This document shows positions 27,648 through 39,724 of a stretch of DNA of 64,000 nt, piece after piece. The notes beneath the pieces are model-generated. The model was not told where the DNA came from and searched no databases. It worked only from the letters and a program-made list of their open reading frames with translations. Every line of letters starts with the position of its first letter. Position 1 is the first letter of the stretch. Position numbers and translations under genes: made by a program. The stretch comes from Lumnitzera littorea (Eukaryota > Streptophyta > Magnoliopsida > Myrtales > Combretaceae). Location: contig JAMXBB010000012.1 of assembly GCA_024138015.1 (NCBI GenBank), positions 24,068,991-24,132,990 of the forward strand. The letters run 5' to 3'.

Positions 27648-28125
27648 CCTTTTGAGGAGGCGATTTTAATACAAATTTTACACACCAATATTCGATTTTA
27701 GTACAAATTATTTCAATATACCTACATTTTATATTTTCGTTTATATCTCCACTTTGAATTTAGTTGAGCCTATATGTGATTATAGTTGAAAACAACATTA
27801 TCTTAAATTTAGTGGAGCTCATGGTGGATTTTAGTTGAAAACGTATTCGGAATATGATGTTTAGTAGACGGTTATTTTTTTTAGTCAATAAGTGAAATTA
27901 TATTTAGTTATTTATTTGTGAGATGTTCGGTTATGTTCAAGTTCAGTACTATACAGATAGGTGTTTTGAATCAATATTGAAAACTGCAAATAACTTTAAA
28001 TTATGAAGAAATGAAACCATTAAACGGAATATAAGTAATTTGTCAAAATAGCTAAATAATGTTTCAAAAAAAAAAAAAGTAAATTAGAAGTGAAATATAC
28101 AAAGTTAATGACGTCGGTGTCATCA

Positions 28126-29432
28126 TTAAGGCAGTGGCTGAGCATCTTGAGGTTCTACATTGTCTTGTGGTTGAACCATATGAACTGTATCTAGCTGTGT
28201 GATTTGTCTACCATCTTGGTTGTAAGCACTTGAGAACGATCTATGTATGGGGACCGGAGAAGGGTGCATTTGCGTGACTCTCTTACCCATATCATACTGA
28301 GTATCTCTAATATACCTCTTCAATGGTGCTGGGTGGGGATAGTTTATGAAACTAACTTGTGGAGGCCTCTCCGACAATAAAGGTATGATACATAGGATTG
28401 CCGGAGCTCTCCCCGATGAATGGCCTATGGAACTCAAATCCAAGTGGTCCAAGAGATGCTGGTGGCGAGAAGTGTGAAGGAGAAGTATCGTTGCGAATCT
28501 CTATGTCAAGTTGTTTACATCCTTGGCCCCTAACTCGATGACGACCATATACCCCCACAACCCTTACCTCTCCGTAGCTCGTTCATGGGGAGTTGTCTTC
28601 GTTGACATCTGGACCGGGTGGAGCTAGGTCGCTTAAATGGACCCCAATAATCCCCTGGATAAGGTCATCTACTCTATGTTGCTTAGATAATATGTCCTCA
28701 TATGACATGTGCAACACTTCATGTATGAAGTCCACTTCCATTCTGATCACAAAAGTTTGAGTTGCATATAAATTGAAAAATAAAAGTGTAAACGAAAAAA
28801 CAACTGTACGTACCATATATATCCAAGAAACCCCAAACCGGCTGATATATCTATGAGTAACTTGTTGGTACTAAGAGAAGTAGTCAAGATGTACACTAAG
28901 TGGTGGTTGAACCTGACCTTTCCAGTTTTGGCAATCCTCCCATTGTGCTATCTAAGTTGTATGATGGGTTACCCAATTTATATTTATCTTGCCCCTCAAG
29001 TCGATATCATGCAGGGCACATCTTGTATCAAGGTAGGCTGGGATCTCCTGCATCCTGTCAAATTGTTGAGCGATACAATTGGGATAGTACATCTCCACGA
29101 TGTGGAAGCATATGAGTGGTACAAGGGCAAGCCATATGTCACTCCCATACTAATAATAAGCCGACAATCTAGCAACATCATCATGGTCATATGGAGTCCA
29201 AACAATCTAAATTGATGTTCAACAATGAGGATGAAAAAAGTAACAATTATTAAATGAATAAGGAGAACGGTTTCGGTAAATACGTACTTGCTCTTAACGT
29301 TGGTAATCAAATGCATCTCTATACCATCTAACTACATGCGTGGGCAGCTCAGTCATGTCAAAGTCCGCCCCTTATCGACTCATAAGTGGTCAAAATTGAT
29401 AGTCGTCATAATTTGGTGACGCAAGGGGGCGA
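28126..29432 (-). pseudogene. C-terminal half of plant mobile domain (PMD) gene of the MULE
   Basis: Reading leftward from the retrotransposon junction, the frame gives WYRDAFDYQR, then a likely 81-bp intron (29,207-29,287, GTACGT...TTTAG). It continues with IVWTPYDHDDVARL, WLALVPLICFHIVE and FDRMQEIPAYLD. Next come WVTHH-stop-IAQWED and YQQVTHRYIS near 28,860-28,975. These are the conserved blocks of the PMD found in MAIN/MAIL1-like proteins and in Mutator and gypsy elements. A second intron probably lies at 28,743-28,813. The tail (MEVDFIHEVLHMSYEDIL, then Pro-rich text to about 28,130) is not conserved enough to assign. In-frame stops near 29,145, 28,955 and 28,885 mark a pseudogene. It continues the half at 48,100-48,645. 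Confidence 0.8.
29207..29287 (-). other. Predicted intron in the PMD gene
   Basis: On the minus strand the segment begins GTACGT and ends CAATTTAG. Removing it joins YQR-stop-EQ to IVWTPYD in phase and restores the PMD spacing. It is AT-rich, as plant introns are. Confidence 0.6.
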
Positions 29433-29841
29433 TGTGTGGGAAATGCTAATGGGAATTGAGTTACTAGACTATTGACTCGCGGCCGAGCTCAAGGACTAGA
29501 AGGCCAGGCATGGCAGATTCTCATACTTCAATTGACTCCTGCTGAGGCCGAATTTCTCTTTGCCGACTTGTTTTGCATTCCAAGCCAAATAACTCCCTAT
29601 TTCTTACAAATAGTGTGCAAGAAGTAGAAGGCCAAGACAACAACTAATCTTCACTCTCACTCATGCTTGACCAATTACTTATTCAGCATCACCATTGCCG
29701 ATATGCCGAGAGAAAGAGGGTCTGGACTGACTAAGCCACCTTTGCTTGGACAAGCCAGCTGATTATACTTTTTGTCCGTATCTTCCAATGGCCTCACTAG
29801 TACAGCATCGTTACGTGTATAGAATTATGTGTAGAATCCAC
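29433..29841 (+). repeat. 5' LTR of element B, first part
   Basis: Collinear with the start of the 3' LTR (47,222 onward) and with solo LTR 44,938-45,809. For example, TTCACTCTCACTCATGC... and TCAGCATCACCATTGC are shared. It stops at GTAGAATCCAC, where the Tat element begins, and continues at 40,196. Confidence 0.85.
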
Positions 29842-30307
29842 TGTTGTTCGTGAATTTTAGGGGTCAAGAAATAGTCCTACAAAAGAGAGTAAAATACTTG
29901 GTATCGGGGCTAGTCCGATGTGGCCACTCCGATGCCTAAGTTAGAATGGTGATTTAGTATAGTAAGTATGAGAATAAAAAGCGTTAGAGCGCCCTTACAG
30001 AGTTTCTTTCCGGTATTTATAAATAGTTGTTGTGTCTAAGGCAGTTATCGAGGTAACTGTTAAGATATGTAGAGAGCTTTTGACTTGACATCTTTCTTAA
30101 TAAGTAGGGATAGCAAGTGGTTGTAAAATATAACCATACTTATGATAACTGTTTGCGCTATAGATTTGAATTCGAACCAGGAGCGTTTGTTGTACTCTGC
30201 ATAAGTGCCGAGTGTCTTCTACAGAATGCAAATGCCAAGAGATTAGATTACTTGGCTTCTCGAGATGAAAGGATAAGTGTAAGTTGAGCAAAAATTGACT
30301 ATTAACA
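29842..30307 (-). repeat. 3' LTR of the Tat element (left on the + strand)
   Basis: Collinear along its full length with 39,725-40,195, with scattered, mainly transition-type differences. A TATTTATAAATA promoter-like word sits near 30,014. The adjoining 30,308-30,340, read on the minus strand, is purine-rich (GGGAGTTGGAGGG), the expected polypurine tract. Confidence 0.85.
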
Positions 30308-30796
30308 TTTACCCTCCAACTCCCATGCTCGAATAAACGACAAAGGGAGTTATATAAGTATATGTTGTAGCAGGGGCTGAATGGTGGGAGACTCTTTGGA
30401 TTTATGCCGGGTAACATGGGAAGGAGGACGGATTATATCCTAGCCAAAATGTCACTACTTCAAAACTCTAACCCGTTTGGGAAACCAAAAAGCTGTAGGC
30501 ATGACATCTATCACCTAGGTCATCATATTGTTGTAGGCCTAATAACTATCGGAAAGTTTTCAACCGTTAGATTTCTGTCACGAGACACGTATCAACAATT
30601 CGTAGGACTATCATATCAGCACATCAATACTTTCAAAAGCAAATTTGCAGTTACAAGAATGGATCGTCCATATATAAGGTACTGTTCATAATCAAATTTT
30701 ATTCCTTTGGTTACATCTAAAATTTTTGTTCGTTTTCCAATCTTCAAAATTTTATTCTTCGACTTCCGTTATTTCATTTCATACAACTGTCCAGGT

Positions 30797-32307
30797 ATGG
30801 TTCGCAAAGTTGCTCATCGACTTGTTTTATCCAATTCTGAGGCAACGGAAATTGAGGCCACTCTTCCCCCCCCAAAATAAGAGCGAAGTGGTGTGTTCTT
30901 CGAACGGTTCAGCCGATTGTATGGACGTAAGGTGGGATAAACTTGCTTGGATTAATGAGCTTCTTGTGGATAATTATCTTGAAGATAAGGAAGGCAGGTC
31001 TTCAGTAAAATATCTGTATAACACAATAGCCTACTTTCGCGATTCTCCTAATGGGGCCGCCAGTTCTGTCGACAGAGTTCTCGTCACAAAGTACAATCAA
31101 TACTGGCGAGATCTTCCTAGAACATGGAACTTGAGGAGTCCAAGAGATGGGGAGAGAATATGCTTTCCACGGGAGTACGAGTTCCATATATACCTGAAGT
31201 ATCTGGATTTTAGTCTACGCTTCCCTTTCTCGGCTTTTGTTCAGGGCTTCTTCAACTATTTCAGAGTTGTGCCGAGTATGTTCTCACCCAACACATATTG
31301 GCTTCTGGCGGCTTTTGAGATAGTATGTAAAGAAGTTGAGGTCAGGGCTACGCCTCAGCTGTTTATATTTTTCTTCACTATCCATAGGCAGCTTGACTAA
31401 TGATACTTTGCTGCTGTAAGGCATGAGCATAAGTTTATGGACTGGTTAGAATCCAAGATTCACAAGTGGCATGATAAGTTTGTGTCAATAGTATCTGATG
31501 AGGACTTTGACTTCTGGACCCAATGGACTAAGCTGATACATATAAAGGATGTAGATTTGATGTTAAATGATGCGGCAGTAGCGAAGAAGATTTAGGAGAG
31601 AAGGAGAAACAAAATGTTCTTTTGGGATGCCGAGAGAATTATACAGCGTTATGAAAATGGTAAATCAATATTTTTTAAAAAAGAAGGTACACTGATGTGT
31701 TACCATCATGCTGAGTATAGCCATGAGGAAATCTGTTCTTGAGGCTTAGGGGGAAAATAGTGACCTTTGAGCCTTGTTTAACATAGAAAATGTAAGTTTA
31801 AACTTTTCCCCTGTTTATATTAATTGGTTTACTCGTCTTGTAGATATGGGTGTTGGAGAGGTGAATCTTGCAAAGCTATTAGCTCAAGCTAAGGCTAAGA
31901 AATTCAAGGCTGATAAGAGGGGGACCACCTCAAAAGCTACCACACGACCTGCTGTCGCAAAGAGACCGGTAAAGGAAGCTGCAGCAGAGCGGACAGCTTC
32001 ACAAATCTCTCGTTTTGATGAGAGAATGAAGGAGATTAAGAATATGCAGCCAACCGAGGTTCGTTTTGAGGAGCCTCTGGTTGTAACTATTCAAACTTTT
32101 ATCGAGTCGAGTAGTAGCAAGCATCGAGAGACACACCTTGAAGTGGAGGATGATAATGCCATTGCCGTAGAAGGCTCATCGTTAGGGATTGTGGTGGATC
32201 CAAGAGGTGAAAAAAGACTAGGGAAGGAATTTTTCAACCAACCACCTATCAAGAAATCTAAGGGCTTGGATGAATGGGCGAAGGAGGCAATGCGTGCTAA
32301 AGCTTAA
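30797..32307 (+). pseudogene. Additional ORF (aORF) of the Tat element, antisense to gag-pol, N-terminal part
   Basis: A coding-looking stretch on the strand opposite to gag-pol starts MVRKVAHRLVLSNSEATE at 30,797. It changes frame at a run of eight or nine C residues (30,867-30,875). It then continues with WDKLAWINELLVDNY, YLKYLDFSLRFPFSAFV and VVPSMFSPNTYWLLAAFE, in frame through HEHKFMDWLESKIHKWHD and FDFWTQWTKL to about 31,670. The pattern of FP-x2-FV...L.P-SF/N-W resembles the uncharacterised domain of antisense ORFs in Tat elements and 'putative plant transposon protein' entries. A second block (31,774-32,307, charged, with KRLGKEFFNQPPIKKSKG) follows. Function in the element is unknown. 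Stops near 31,398 and 31,593 mark decay. Confidence 0.65.
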
Positions 32308-32579
32308 GGCATTAGTAGCGCCGAATTTGTGCCAAACAGAGAGCTCGGCAAGTACTTCATCCTTTGTTAGAGCCGTCAAATTTTGGACACTAACTTGGTC
32401 TTGAGAGATAGGACGAAATCTTTAGCTTTAATGGAAGGAGTTATTCTTCCAAAAGACAAAAATATCGCCAAGAAGGATGTTAACAAGGTCGGCAATTGCA
32501 ATAAGGCCCATGTTATGGCCAAATTGTATGATGTGAGTATCCGTAAACATTACTTTTAATTATTGAGCTTATCCGGGTA

Positions 32580-33432
32580 ACTAACACTTTTTTTCTAGAT
32601 GAGCAGCCGCATTCTTACAGCTTTGGACGAGGCCGATAGAGAGGTGAAGAAGGTAACATCTTCAGTTATATCAAAGTAATATCTAATCATTCTTGATTAT
32701 AATAACTGAATTTATTGCAAAAAATTGAGGATGCATACAATGCATCAAAAGCTCAAATTGCTACCGTCGAGAATACAAGGATTAGGGCTGAGATTGAAGC
32801 GAGAAAGCTTAGGGAAGAACTTGTTGTCGAAAAATTGGCACATGACCTTGTCACCGATGAAGTCTCTAGCATGAAGGCTAGAATGGAAGAAGAGTACAAA
32901 AATTTCGAAAGCTTGAAAGAGGAGCTGTAGAAGAAGAAGGAAGAGTGTTGGGGCCTCGGTCGGACTATTTGCACAATGAACAATTATGAAGATAAGCTCA
33001 GGATGTAAATAAAGGAGCAAAATAAGGAAGCTGGAGACTAACAACTTGAACTTACAGAGCCGTGTGGCCGAATTGCAAGAGGCTATAAAGAAGGGACCTT
33101 TAATTGAAAAGGCTCTCAATATAGTCACTCCCAATCAGTAATACAAGAGGTTTCTACATAAAAAGTTGTTCGAGGGGGTTCAAGCGGTAAGGTAGGAGGT
33201 GTTGAAGCTTCATCCTGATTATGATCTCTTGTGTCTTGATTTTTTCGATGTTGATAACAAAATTAGTAGTGCCGATAAAGATGAAGGCGATGAGACAAGT
33301 GTTAAGAGTATGAATGATAGTGACAATGAAGCTGATGTTGAGGAAAAAGGCCGCTCCAAGAACCTAGTAACGGAGGAAGCCCCAACCAAAGATATAAAAA
33401 TTATTTCTGTTGAATCTGAGAATAAGCCGTAG
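32580..33432 (+). pseudogene. aORF of the Tat element, coiled-coil C-terminal part
   Basis: After an apparent intron (GTGAGTATCC from 32,532 to TTTTTCTAG at 32,599) and probably a second one (from about 32,652), the frame at 32,715-32,930 reads KIEDAYNASKAQIATVENTR. It continues with acidic and basic heptad-like sequence (ARKLREELVVEKLAHDL), a predicted coiled coil. A stop at 32,928 is followed by more in-phase coiled-coil-like text and an acidic tail at 33,199-33,432 (DKDEGDETSVKSMNDSDNEA). This architecture, globular domain plus coiled coil, is seen in antisense ORFs of Tat elements. I cannot name a biochemical function. Confidence 0.55.
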
Positions 33433-33619
33433 GACTTATTGTATTGGCTTATTGCACTCTAGTGTAATTAGTGATTGGAATATAATTAAGGCAATGCCGA
33501 ATGCTTGTGACATTTTACGTAACTGCGCTTCCACGATTTGTATGGTTATTGCATGTTGTTTCACGCTTCCATTTTGTCGGCAATCTTTAAATTACTCCAT
33601 TTATTTCTTGACATGTTTT

Positions 33620-34125
33620 CTTTATTGCAAGCCTATTGCTTCTATGCTTGTTTTATTTCACAAGCCTATTGTCTCTCGGCATGTTTTATTTCATGCACCC
33701 TATTAACTTTCGGCTTGCTTCGTTTCACAAGCCCACCGCTTTTAGGCATGTTTTACTTTATACGCCCATTTTTTCTTAGCATCTTTTTATTTCGTATACC
33801 CATTTTCTTGGCATGTTTTATTTCATTCACCCAATTTTCTCAGCATATTTTATTTCATACACTAAATTTTCTCGGCATGTTTTATTTCACATGCCCATTT
33901 TTCCTCGGCATGTTTTATTTCATACTCTCATTTTCCTTTGCATGTTTTATTTCGCACACCAATTTCTTGGCATGTTTTATTTCATACGCCCATTTTTCCT
34001 CAGCATTTTTTATTTCATACACCCATTTTCTCGACATGTTTTATTTCATACGCCCATTTTTCCTCGACATGTTTTATTTCACACACCAATTTCTTGGTAC
34101 GTTTTATTTTATACGCCCATTTTTA
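33620..34125. repeat. Minisatellite in the 3' untranslated region of the Tat element
   Basis: About fifteen tandem units of 31-34 bp share the core GGCATGTTTTATTTCA, followed by a variable ATACGCCC-type end and an ATTTTTCCTC-type spacer. Units in the right half are the most alike (for example near 33,960-34,110), while those on the left are degenerate. The open frames that cross it only reflect its unit lengths. Tandem arrays between pol and the 3' LTR are a known peculiarity of Tat-lineage elements and have been proposed as seeds of satellite DNA. Confidence 0.85.
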
Positions 34126-34519
34126 TATCGTCTGTTAACCATTTGAGGTGTGGACTAGCTGTATGACTCGGTTGTATAGTTCATTTGTATAGTTCTTTTA
34201 CCGCGTTAGGCTAGAACTTAGATCAGTTCGTTTGTTGTATAGCCTAGAACTCGTTCATTCGGCAATTATAGCCAAAGCACAAATAAACTTCAAATATATA
34301 ATCGTCATAAATAAATCTTATAAGCATACTGGCTGCCACCAACTAAGTAATGGTAGAAATCATCCGACATTAATTAAAATAAAATTTCAAATTATCAGCA
34401 TTCCAAGCTTGCGGGATGATAGATCTATCCAACCTTTTTAATTAATAGGCCCCCTTGCTAACGAGTTCTCGGATCTTGATAAGATCCTCCTTATTCGCAC
34501 CGAGCTTTCCCTAATTTGC

Positions 34520-37500
34520 TCACATACCCAGTACTTCCATCTTACGACAAACCAGATTTCTGGGTTGGAAAACCTTGTGCTTAACTTTCCGATTGTAGTA
34601 TCTTGCTACTCTATGCTGATATACCGCGACCTTGGCTTTTCCAATGTCTCGAATTTCCTCAATAGTGTCCAAATTCACTGTCAATCTGACTTGATTAAGC
34701 ATAACATCAAAATTATGTATACGTAGATTAGGCAAGTCCAACTCAATCAGTAACACAGCTTTAGTGTCGTAGGCTAACTTAAATGGTGTCTCTCTCGTTA
34801 AGGTTCTGTAAGTGGTTCTGTATCCCCATAGGACGTTCGGTAGTTCATCGGCTCACTTCCCCCTGACTTGATCCACTTTTTGTTTCAGGCTATGTAGTAT
34901 GATCTTGTTTATAGTTTCAACTTATCCATTTGTCCGAGGGTGCGCTACAGACGTATAGTTAAGCCAAATGCCGTGCTTTAGACAAAATGTTCAGAACTTG
35001 TTGTTGTCAAACTGTGGGCTATTATCTGTAATTATCATGTAGGAAACTCCAAATTTAGATATGATAGAGTTGAAGATGAAAGCTTCCACTTTCTGCTCAG
35101 TGATCTTTGCCACAGCCTCGACCTCAGCCCATTTGGTAAATTAGTCTACGGCGTCAATGACGAATTGTCACTGGGTGATAGACTTGGGAAAGGGTCTGAA
35201 AATATCTAGCCCCCACTAGGAGAAAGGCCAAGGACTAATTAGTTTACATAATTCACTTGTAGGTGCTTTGCTCAGCAACTCGTGCTTCTGGCATTAAGGA
35301 CACTATTGGACAACGTCCTTTACATCTTCTTTCATAGTCGGCCATAGCTAAGTCGTAGTGCTCGAATATATAGTGTTTGTGCTTTCACATGATTGCTGCA
35401 TATGCCACCATGAAGTTCAGATAATACCCTTTGGGCATCCCTTGGGGAAAGGCATCAAAGGTAGGGTTGGGATATGCTACGCTTCTACAGCTGACTATTA
35501 ATCAACGTGTAGTTCGCAACCTGGTAAGCCAGTCTTCGAGCCTCCTTTTTGTTGTTAGGGACAACACCTTCTTTTAAATAATTCACTAAGGGATCCATCC
35601 ATAATTCTTCTTTTGGGTAGGGAGCTAACTCACAACTCTACGAGAGATTGGAAAAGCTTTTTTATGGGAGTAATTCGACAAAAAGTTTCTTGTTCAACTA
35701 AGGGAATGCCATACTAGCCAACTTTGATAGCTTATTGGCAGCAATACTCTTACTTCTCAGAATTTTGTGAATGGAGAAAGATAGGAATTCTTCTACAAGC
35801 ATTTATACCACTAATAGGTATTTGCTCATCTCTTCTTCTCTTACCATGTAACTTCCAATGACTTGATTTACTGCTACCTGGGAATCAAAGAACACTTTAA
35901 GTTTCTTAGTACCAATTTCTTTAGCTAGTTTCAATCTGGCAATTGGCAACTAGAGCTTTATACTCTACTTCATTGTTATTGGCTGGGAATCCAAATTTTA
36001 GAACGTAATGAACTTTGACATTATGGGGGTCTTGGAGAACCAAGCTTGCGCCACTCCCTTTTCGTGTTGAAGAACTATCGACATAAAGAAACCAAATAGG
36101 TTTCTCAACAATCTCCATACAGTCTTTGTCTCCGGTGAATTTAGCTAGAAAATCTGCCAGTACTTGGGACTTTAGTGTTATTTTGGGTTTATATTGTATA
36201 TCATGGGCACTGAGCTCCAAGGCATATTTCATTATCACCCTCGAAGAATCGGTTTCTGTAATGCTTGTTGTAATGTTTGATCGGTGAGGATAATAATCTG
36301 GTGAGTTTCAAAGTACGGCTTCAATTTTCTTACCAAGAGAACCACAGCTAATATAAATTTTTCTATCTTTATGTACCGAAGTTCTGGCCCTTGCAAAACA
36401 TGACTCACGTAATAAATGAGTCGATGATCTTTGCCATCAATTCGGACCAACATAGAGGAAAGTGCTTGCAGCTGACTGACAGATATAGGTATTTTCTCCA
36501 GGAATGGATGTTGAGAGTATAGGGGTTGACGCAAGAAATTCCTTGAGCTCGCTGAAAGCTCTTTTGCAATTGTCGATTCAGTTAAATTCCTTTGGATTCT
36601 TCAAAATTTTGAAGAATTCTGCGCACCTATCTACACTTCTCGACATGAATCTATTGAAGGCAGCAATTCGTCCAATAAGTTCCTGTACCTCCTTAACCGT
36701 ACGAGGTGACTTCATATTCTTTATGGCTTCAATTTTTCTCGAATTGGCCTTGATGTTACATCGTGTGACCATATATCCGAGAAATTTCCTGATGTTACAC
36801 CAAAAACGCACTTCTATGGGTTGAGTTTTGTGCTATATCTCGTCAATGTGGCAAACGTCTCCTCCAGATCTACGAGATGATGATCTTCCTTCATGCTCTT
36901 CATAATCATGTTATTTACATATACTTCAACATTCCTATGGATCTAAGATTTGAACATCTTCATTACTAATCTCTGGTATATGGCACTAGCGTTCTTCAAC
37001 CCAAAGGGCATCATCGTATAATAGTACGTTCCAAAATTGGTAATGAAAGATGTGTGGACTTCATCGGCCTTGTCTATCTTAATTTGATTGTAATCGGAGA
37101 AAGCGTTTATAAAAGAAAGCAACGCATGTCTTGTGGTTGCATCTACCATCTGATCGATTTTTGGCAGTGGGAAACAGTTTGTGAGACAGGCCTTATTGAG
37201 ATCTGTGAAGTCTATGCAAATTCTTCATTTGCCATTTGCCGTTAGACTTCTTGACTAGCACATAATTTGCTAGATAAGTCGGATAAGGCTTTACCCGGAT
37301 GAATCCTTCGGTTAACAATTTTTGGACCTCTTCTTCTATTGCTGCTTGTCTCTTCAATGAAAAATGTCTCTTTTTCTATTGGACCACCCTTACATTCGAG
37401 TTAATCTGGAGCTTGTATACTATAACGTCTATTGGAATACTGGACATATCCAATGGTGACCATGTGAACATGTCAGCATTGGCTTGCAGGAAGTTAATTA

Positions 37501-38209
37501 GACTTTGTCGGACATCAGCTGACATGGGTTTTCTTATCCTTGTCATCTTCTCGGGATTGATTCCCAAAAGAATTTCCTCTGTATCATTCTCGACATTCTC
37601 TATGCTGATTGACTTGCCTTCCAGGTAAGTCTCTACTTGAAATACTTCCTCTCACCTCAAAGCCCTTACATATAAAGAGCATGCCAATTGTTGATCCCCT
37701 CTATACCCACCGACCCTTATGGGAGTGGAAAACTTGGCTTTTAGAAGTTTCATTAAAGGGACGATGTCAAATAAATGTTGGCATGGTCGTCCCATTATCA
37801 TATTGTAAGGGGACCAACATTTGACGACGAAAAAATCTACTTTGTCCTCTACAACATGCTCATTATCGCCAATCTGTATCGGTAAAGAGATAACTCTGGC
37901 TACTTGGATGGGTTAATTATTGAAGGCATAGAGGTCATACTTGTAAGGCCACAGTTGCGCTTTGATCTTGGGTCTCATTTAATCGAAAGCATGCTGAGAA
38001 ATGATATCGGTTGAACTTCCCGTATCAATGAGAATCTTCTTGACTTAAAAGTTGGTGACTCTTGCGTTGATGACAAGTGCATCGTCGTGTAGCCTTTGTA
38101 TGCCCTCAAAATCCTTTTCTCTGAAAGATATTGTATTATCAATCTTGACCTTCTTTCCATGAATATTGTAAACGTAATTCTTGGTGTTAACCGAGTTCGA
38201 AAAACTCGA
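34520..38209 (-). pseudogene. pol region of the Tat element (protease, RT, RNase H, integrase)
   Basis: Read right to left: an aspartic protease with ILIDTGSSTDI near 38,005-38,035, then RT with VDATTRHALLSFINAFSDYN and TSFITNFGTYYYTMMPFGLK (37,149-36,970). The catalytic YVDDM block near 36,915 reads YVNNM, so both metal-binding Asp are Asn. RNase H regions follow: HRLIYYVSHVLQGPELRYIK (36,534-36,235) and WFLYVDSSSTRKGSGASLVL (36,238-35,921), which fit the two-RNase-H-like arrangement usual in Tat. A decayed integrase ends in MARYYNRKV-type text (VARYYNRKVKHKVFQPRNL, near 34,600). Stops and frameshifts occur throughout. Normal elements use this polyprotein for reverse transcription and integration. 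Confidence 0.8.
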
Positions 38210-39686
38210 TTAGCTTATGTTAGGTCCGTTGATAATTATATTAATTACTCCGTTGGGTGCTTTATTAGGATTAACATCCCTTGCATCTCTTATGGCCATT
38301 GTTGGCCAAGTGTCATCCTTGTGTTCCTCTTTTCTCCTCTGAGATGGTCTTTCGATTCTTTCGGCATCATACACCAGAAATTTTCGTAGGTGCCCATGTT
38401 GTATTGCATCTTTGATTGCATTCTTGAGTTGAATGCACTCATCTGTATTGTGACCCTTATCACGGTGGAAGTCGCAGTACTTGTTTGAATTTCTTCTTGA
38501 GAGATTTCCTCGCATTCTTTGTAGCCATTGGAGGATACCTCTCTCCCAATGGACCTCTATCAAAATATCCAAGATTAGACGATTGACGAGTGTATGAGAT
38601 GAGAATATCGAGATCCTCGATCTCTTCCTCTCAACGTTTGAGCTGTTGTTGTTGTTCATGCCAAGTCTATCCTTAGCATTTTTCCATTTGTCATTCTTTC
38701 CATCTCCCCTGCTTTGATCAGCCTCTAACAGTGCCTTTATGTTGTCTTCTTGTCGAATGTATGAGGTGGCTTTAACCTTAAACTTAGTCGAAAGTTTTCG
38801 GCTTATTTTTTTGTAAGAGACTTAAAAAAGTCTCCATAAGGCTTGACTTCATCGATTATGGCATTGAGGGCCACACTCATATCTAGTTCTAGGATTTAGA
38901 CCATTTCGGCCATGAATCTAGCCAAATAGTCCCTAATTGACTCATTAGACTTTTGTTTGATGGTATTCAGGATTGAAGAGTCTTTGATAGGAAGCTTACT
39001 AGCAAGGAAGTGTTGAAGGAGCACTTCTGCTAGTTCATTGAAACATGAAATGGTATTAGACTTAAGGTGTTTGAACCATGTGCTAGTTGCATTCCTCAAG
39101 GTTGAGGGAAAGGCTTAACAGGTCATTGCATTGCTTAACCATGCAACTTGGCCAGTGTATAGTAGTACTTCGAGTGGTCTTCGGGGTCCTTCGTCCCATC
39201 ATATGTTTCAAATTGAAGCAGCTTAACGTGTTGAGGTATTACTTCTTCCAAAACCTGTAGGACAAAGGGTCTTTTCTTGATTTGGAATTATTTGGTCGCT
39301 GCAATAGGGGTGCTAACATGCGAAGGTCCTGTATGATGAATATACTGCAGTTGCTTACCTTTATCAACCTTCTTGAAAGTATGAGTTGTAGGTCATGCTG
39401 GAACCTCAGCTTGCTTTTTTGTCAATTTAAGTGAATAAATGGAATCGTTGGTACTTTTGGCATCATGATCGTCATGTTCATTGTCCTGATTCGGGTGAAA
39501 ATTTTTATGGAGAAGGTTAAGGATTTGTTCATGTTTTTTATTTAACTTCGAATTTTCTTTGGCTAAATTGAGACGGAGCTGCTCGAGTCGAGCCAATCGT
39601 TGTTCATCAGCAGGTCTACTCCTTCCTTCAAGGTGTTAAGAGAAAGTACCAGCACCTGCACTTTGTGTCATCCTAGTTCTAGCCAT
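38210..39686 (-). pseudogene. gag of the Tat element
   Basis: A start codon at 39,686 lies 38 bases inside the 5' LTR edge (39,725) and opens MARTRMTQSAGAG, followed by a stop near 39,640 and then EQRLARLEQLRLNLAKEN. The capsid-like domain (Retrotrans_gag) is at 38,896-39,130: ATSTWFKHL, CFNELAEVLLQHF and SNESIRDYLARFM. The C-terminal zinc-binding motif YCDFHRDKGHNTDECIQLK lies near 38,440-38,500, the diagnostic Tat form. GVINIIINGP precedes the protease. The product would be the nucleocapsid/capsid polyprotein. Confidence 0.8.
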
Positions 39687-39724
39687 GTAGTCGTGTTTAG
39701 AGAAAAAAAGACGGCATCAAATAT
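39686..39724 (-). promoter_or_regulatory. Primer-binding region of the Tat element
   Basis: Directly inside the 5' LTR edge, the minus strand reads ATTTGATGCCGTCTTTTT. This corresponds to the ATTTGGCGCCGTCTGTGG found next to Tat LTRs, with G-to-A changes. It supports the minus orientation. Confidence 0.55.

Noticed and set aside
28853..29215. A 120-codon + strand open frame
   Set aside because: It is the antisense of the PMD gene, whose conserved blocks are clear on the minus strand.
32745..33134. Minus-strand leucine/phenylalanine-rich frames suggesting membrane proteins
   Set aside because: They are antisense to the Lys/Glu-rich coiled coil of the aORF, which produces such composition.
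33620..34125. A CRISPR array
   Set aside because: The spacer parts are as repetitive as the core, units are contiguous and variable in length, and the DNA is plant nuclear.
33538..34146. A 202-codon open frame rich in CFISY/FHTP repeats, looking like a repetitive membrane protein
   Set aside because: It is produced by the 31-34-bp minisatellite read in one frame; two other frames are open too, and unit lengths vary, so it is not a conserved protein.
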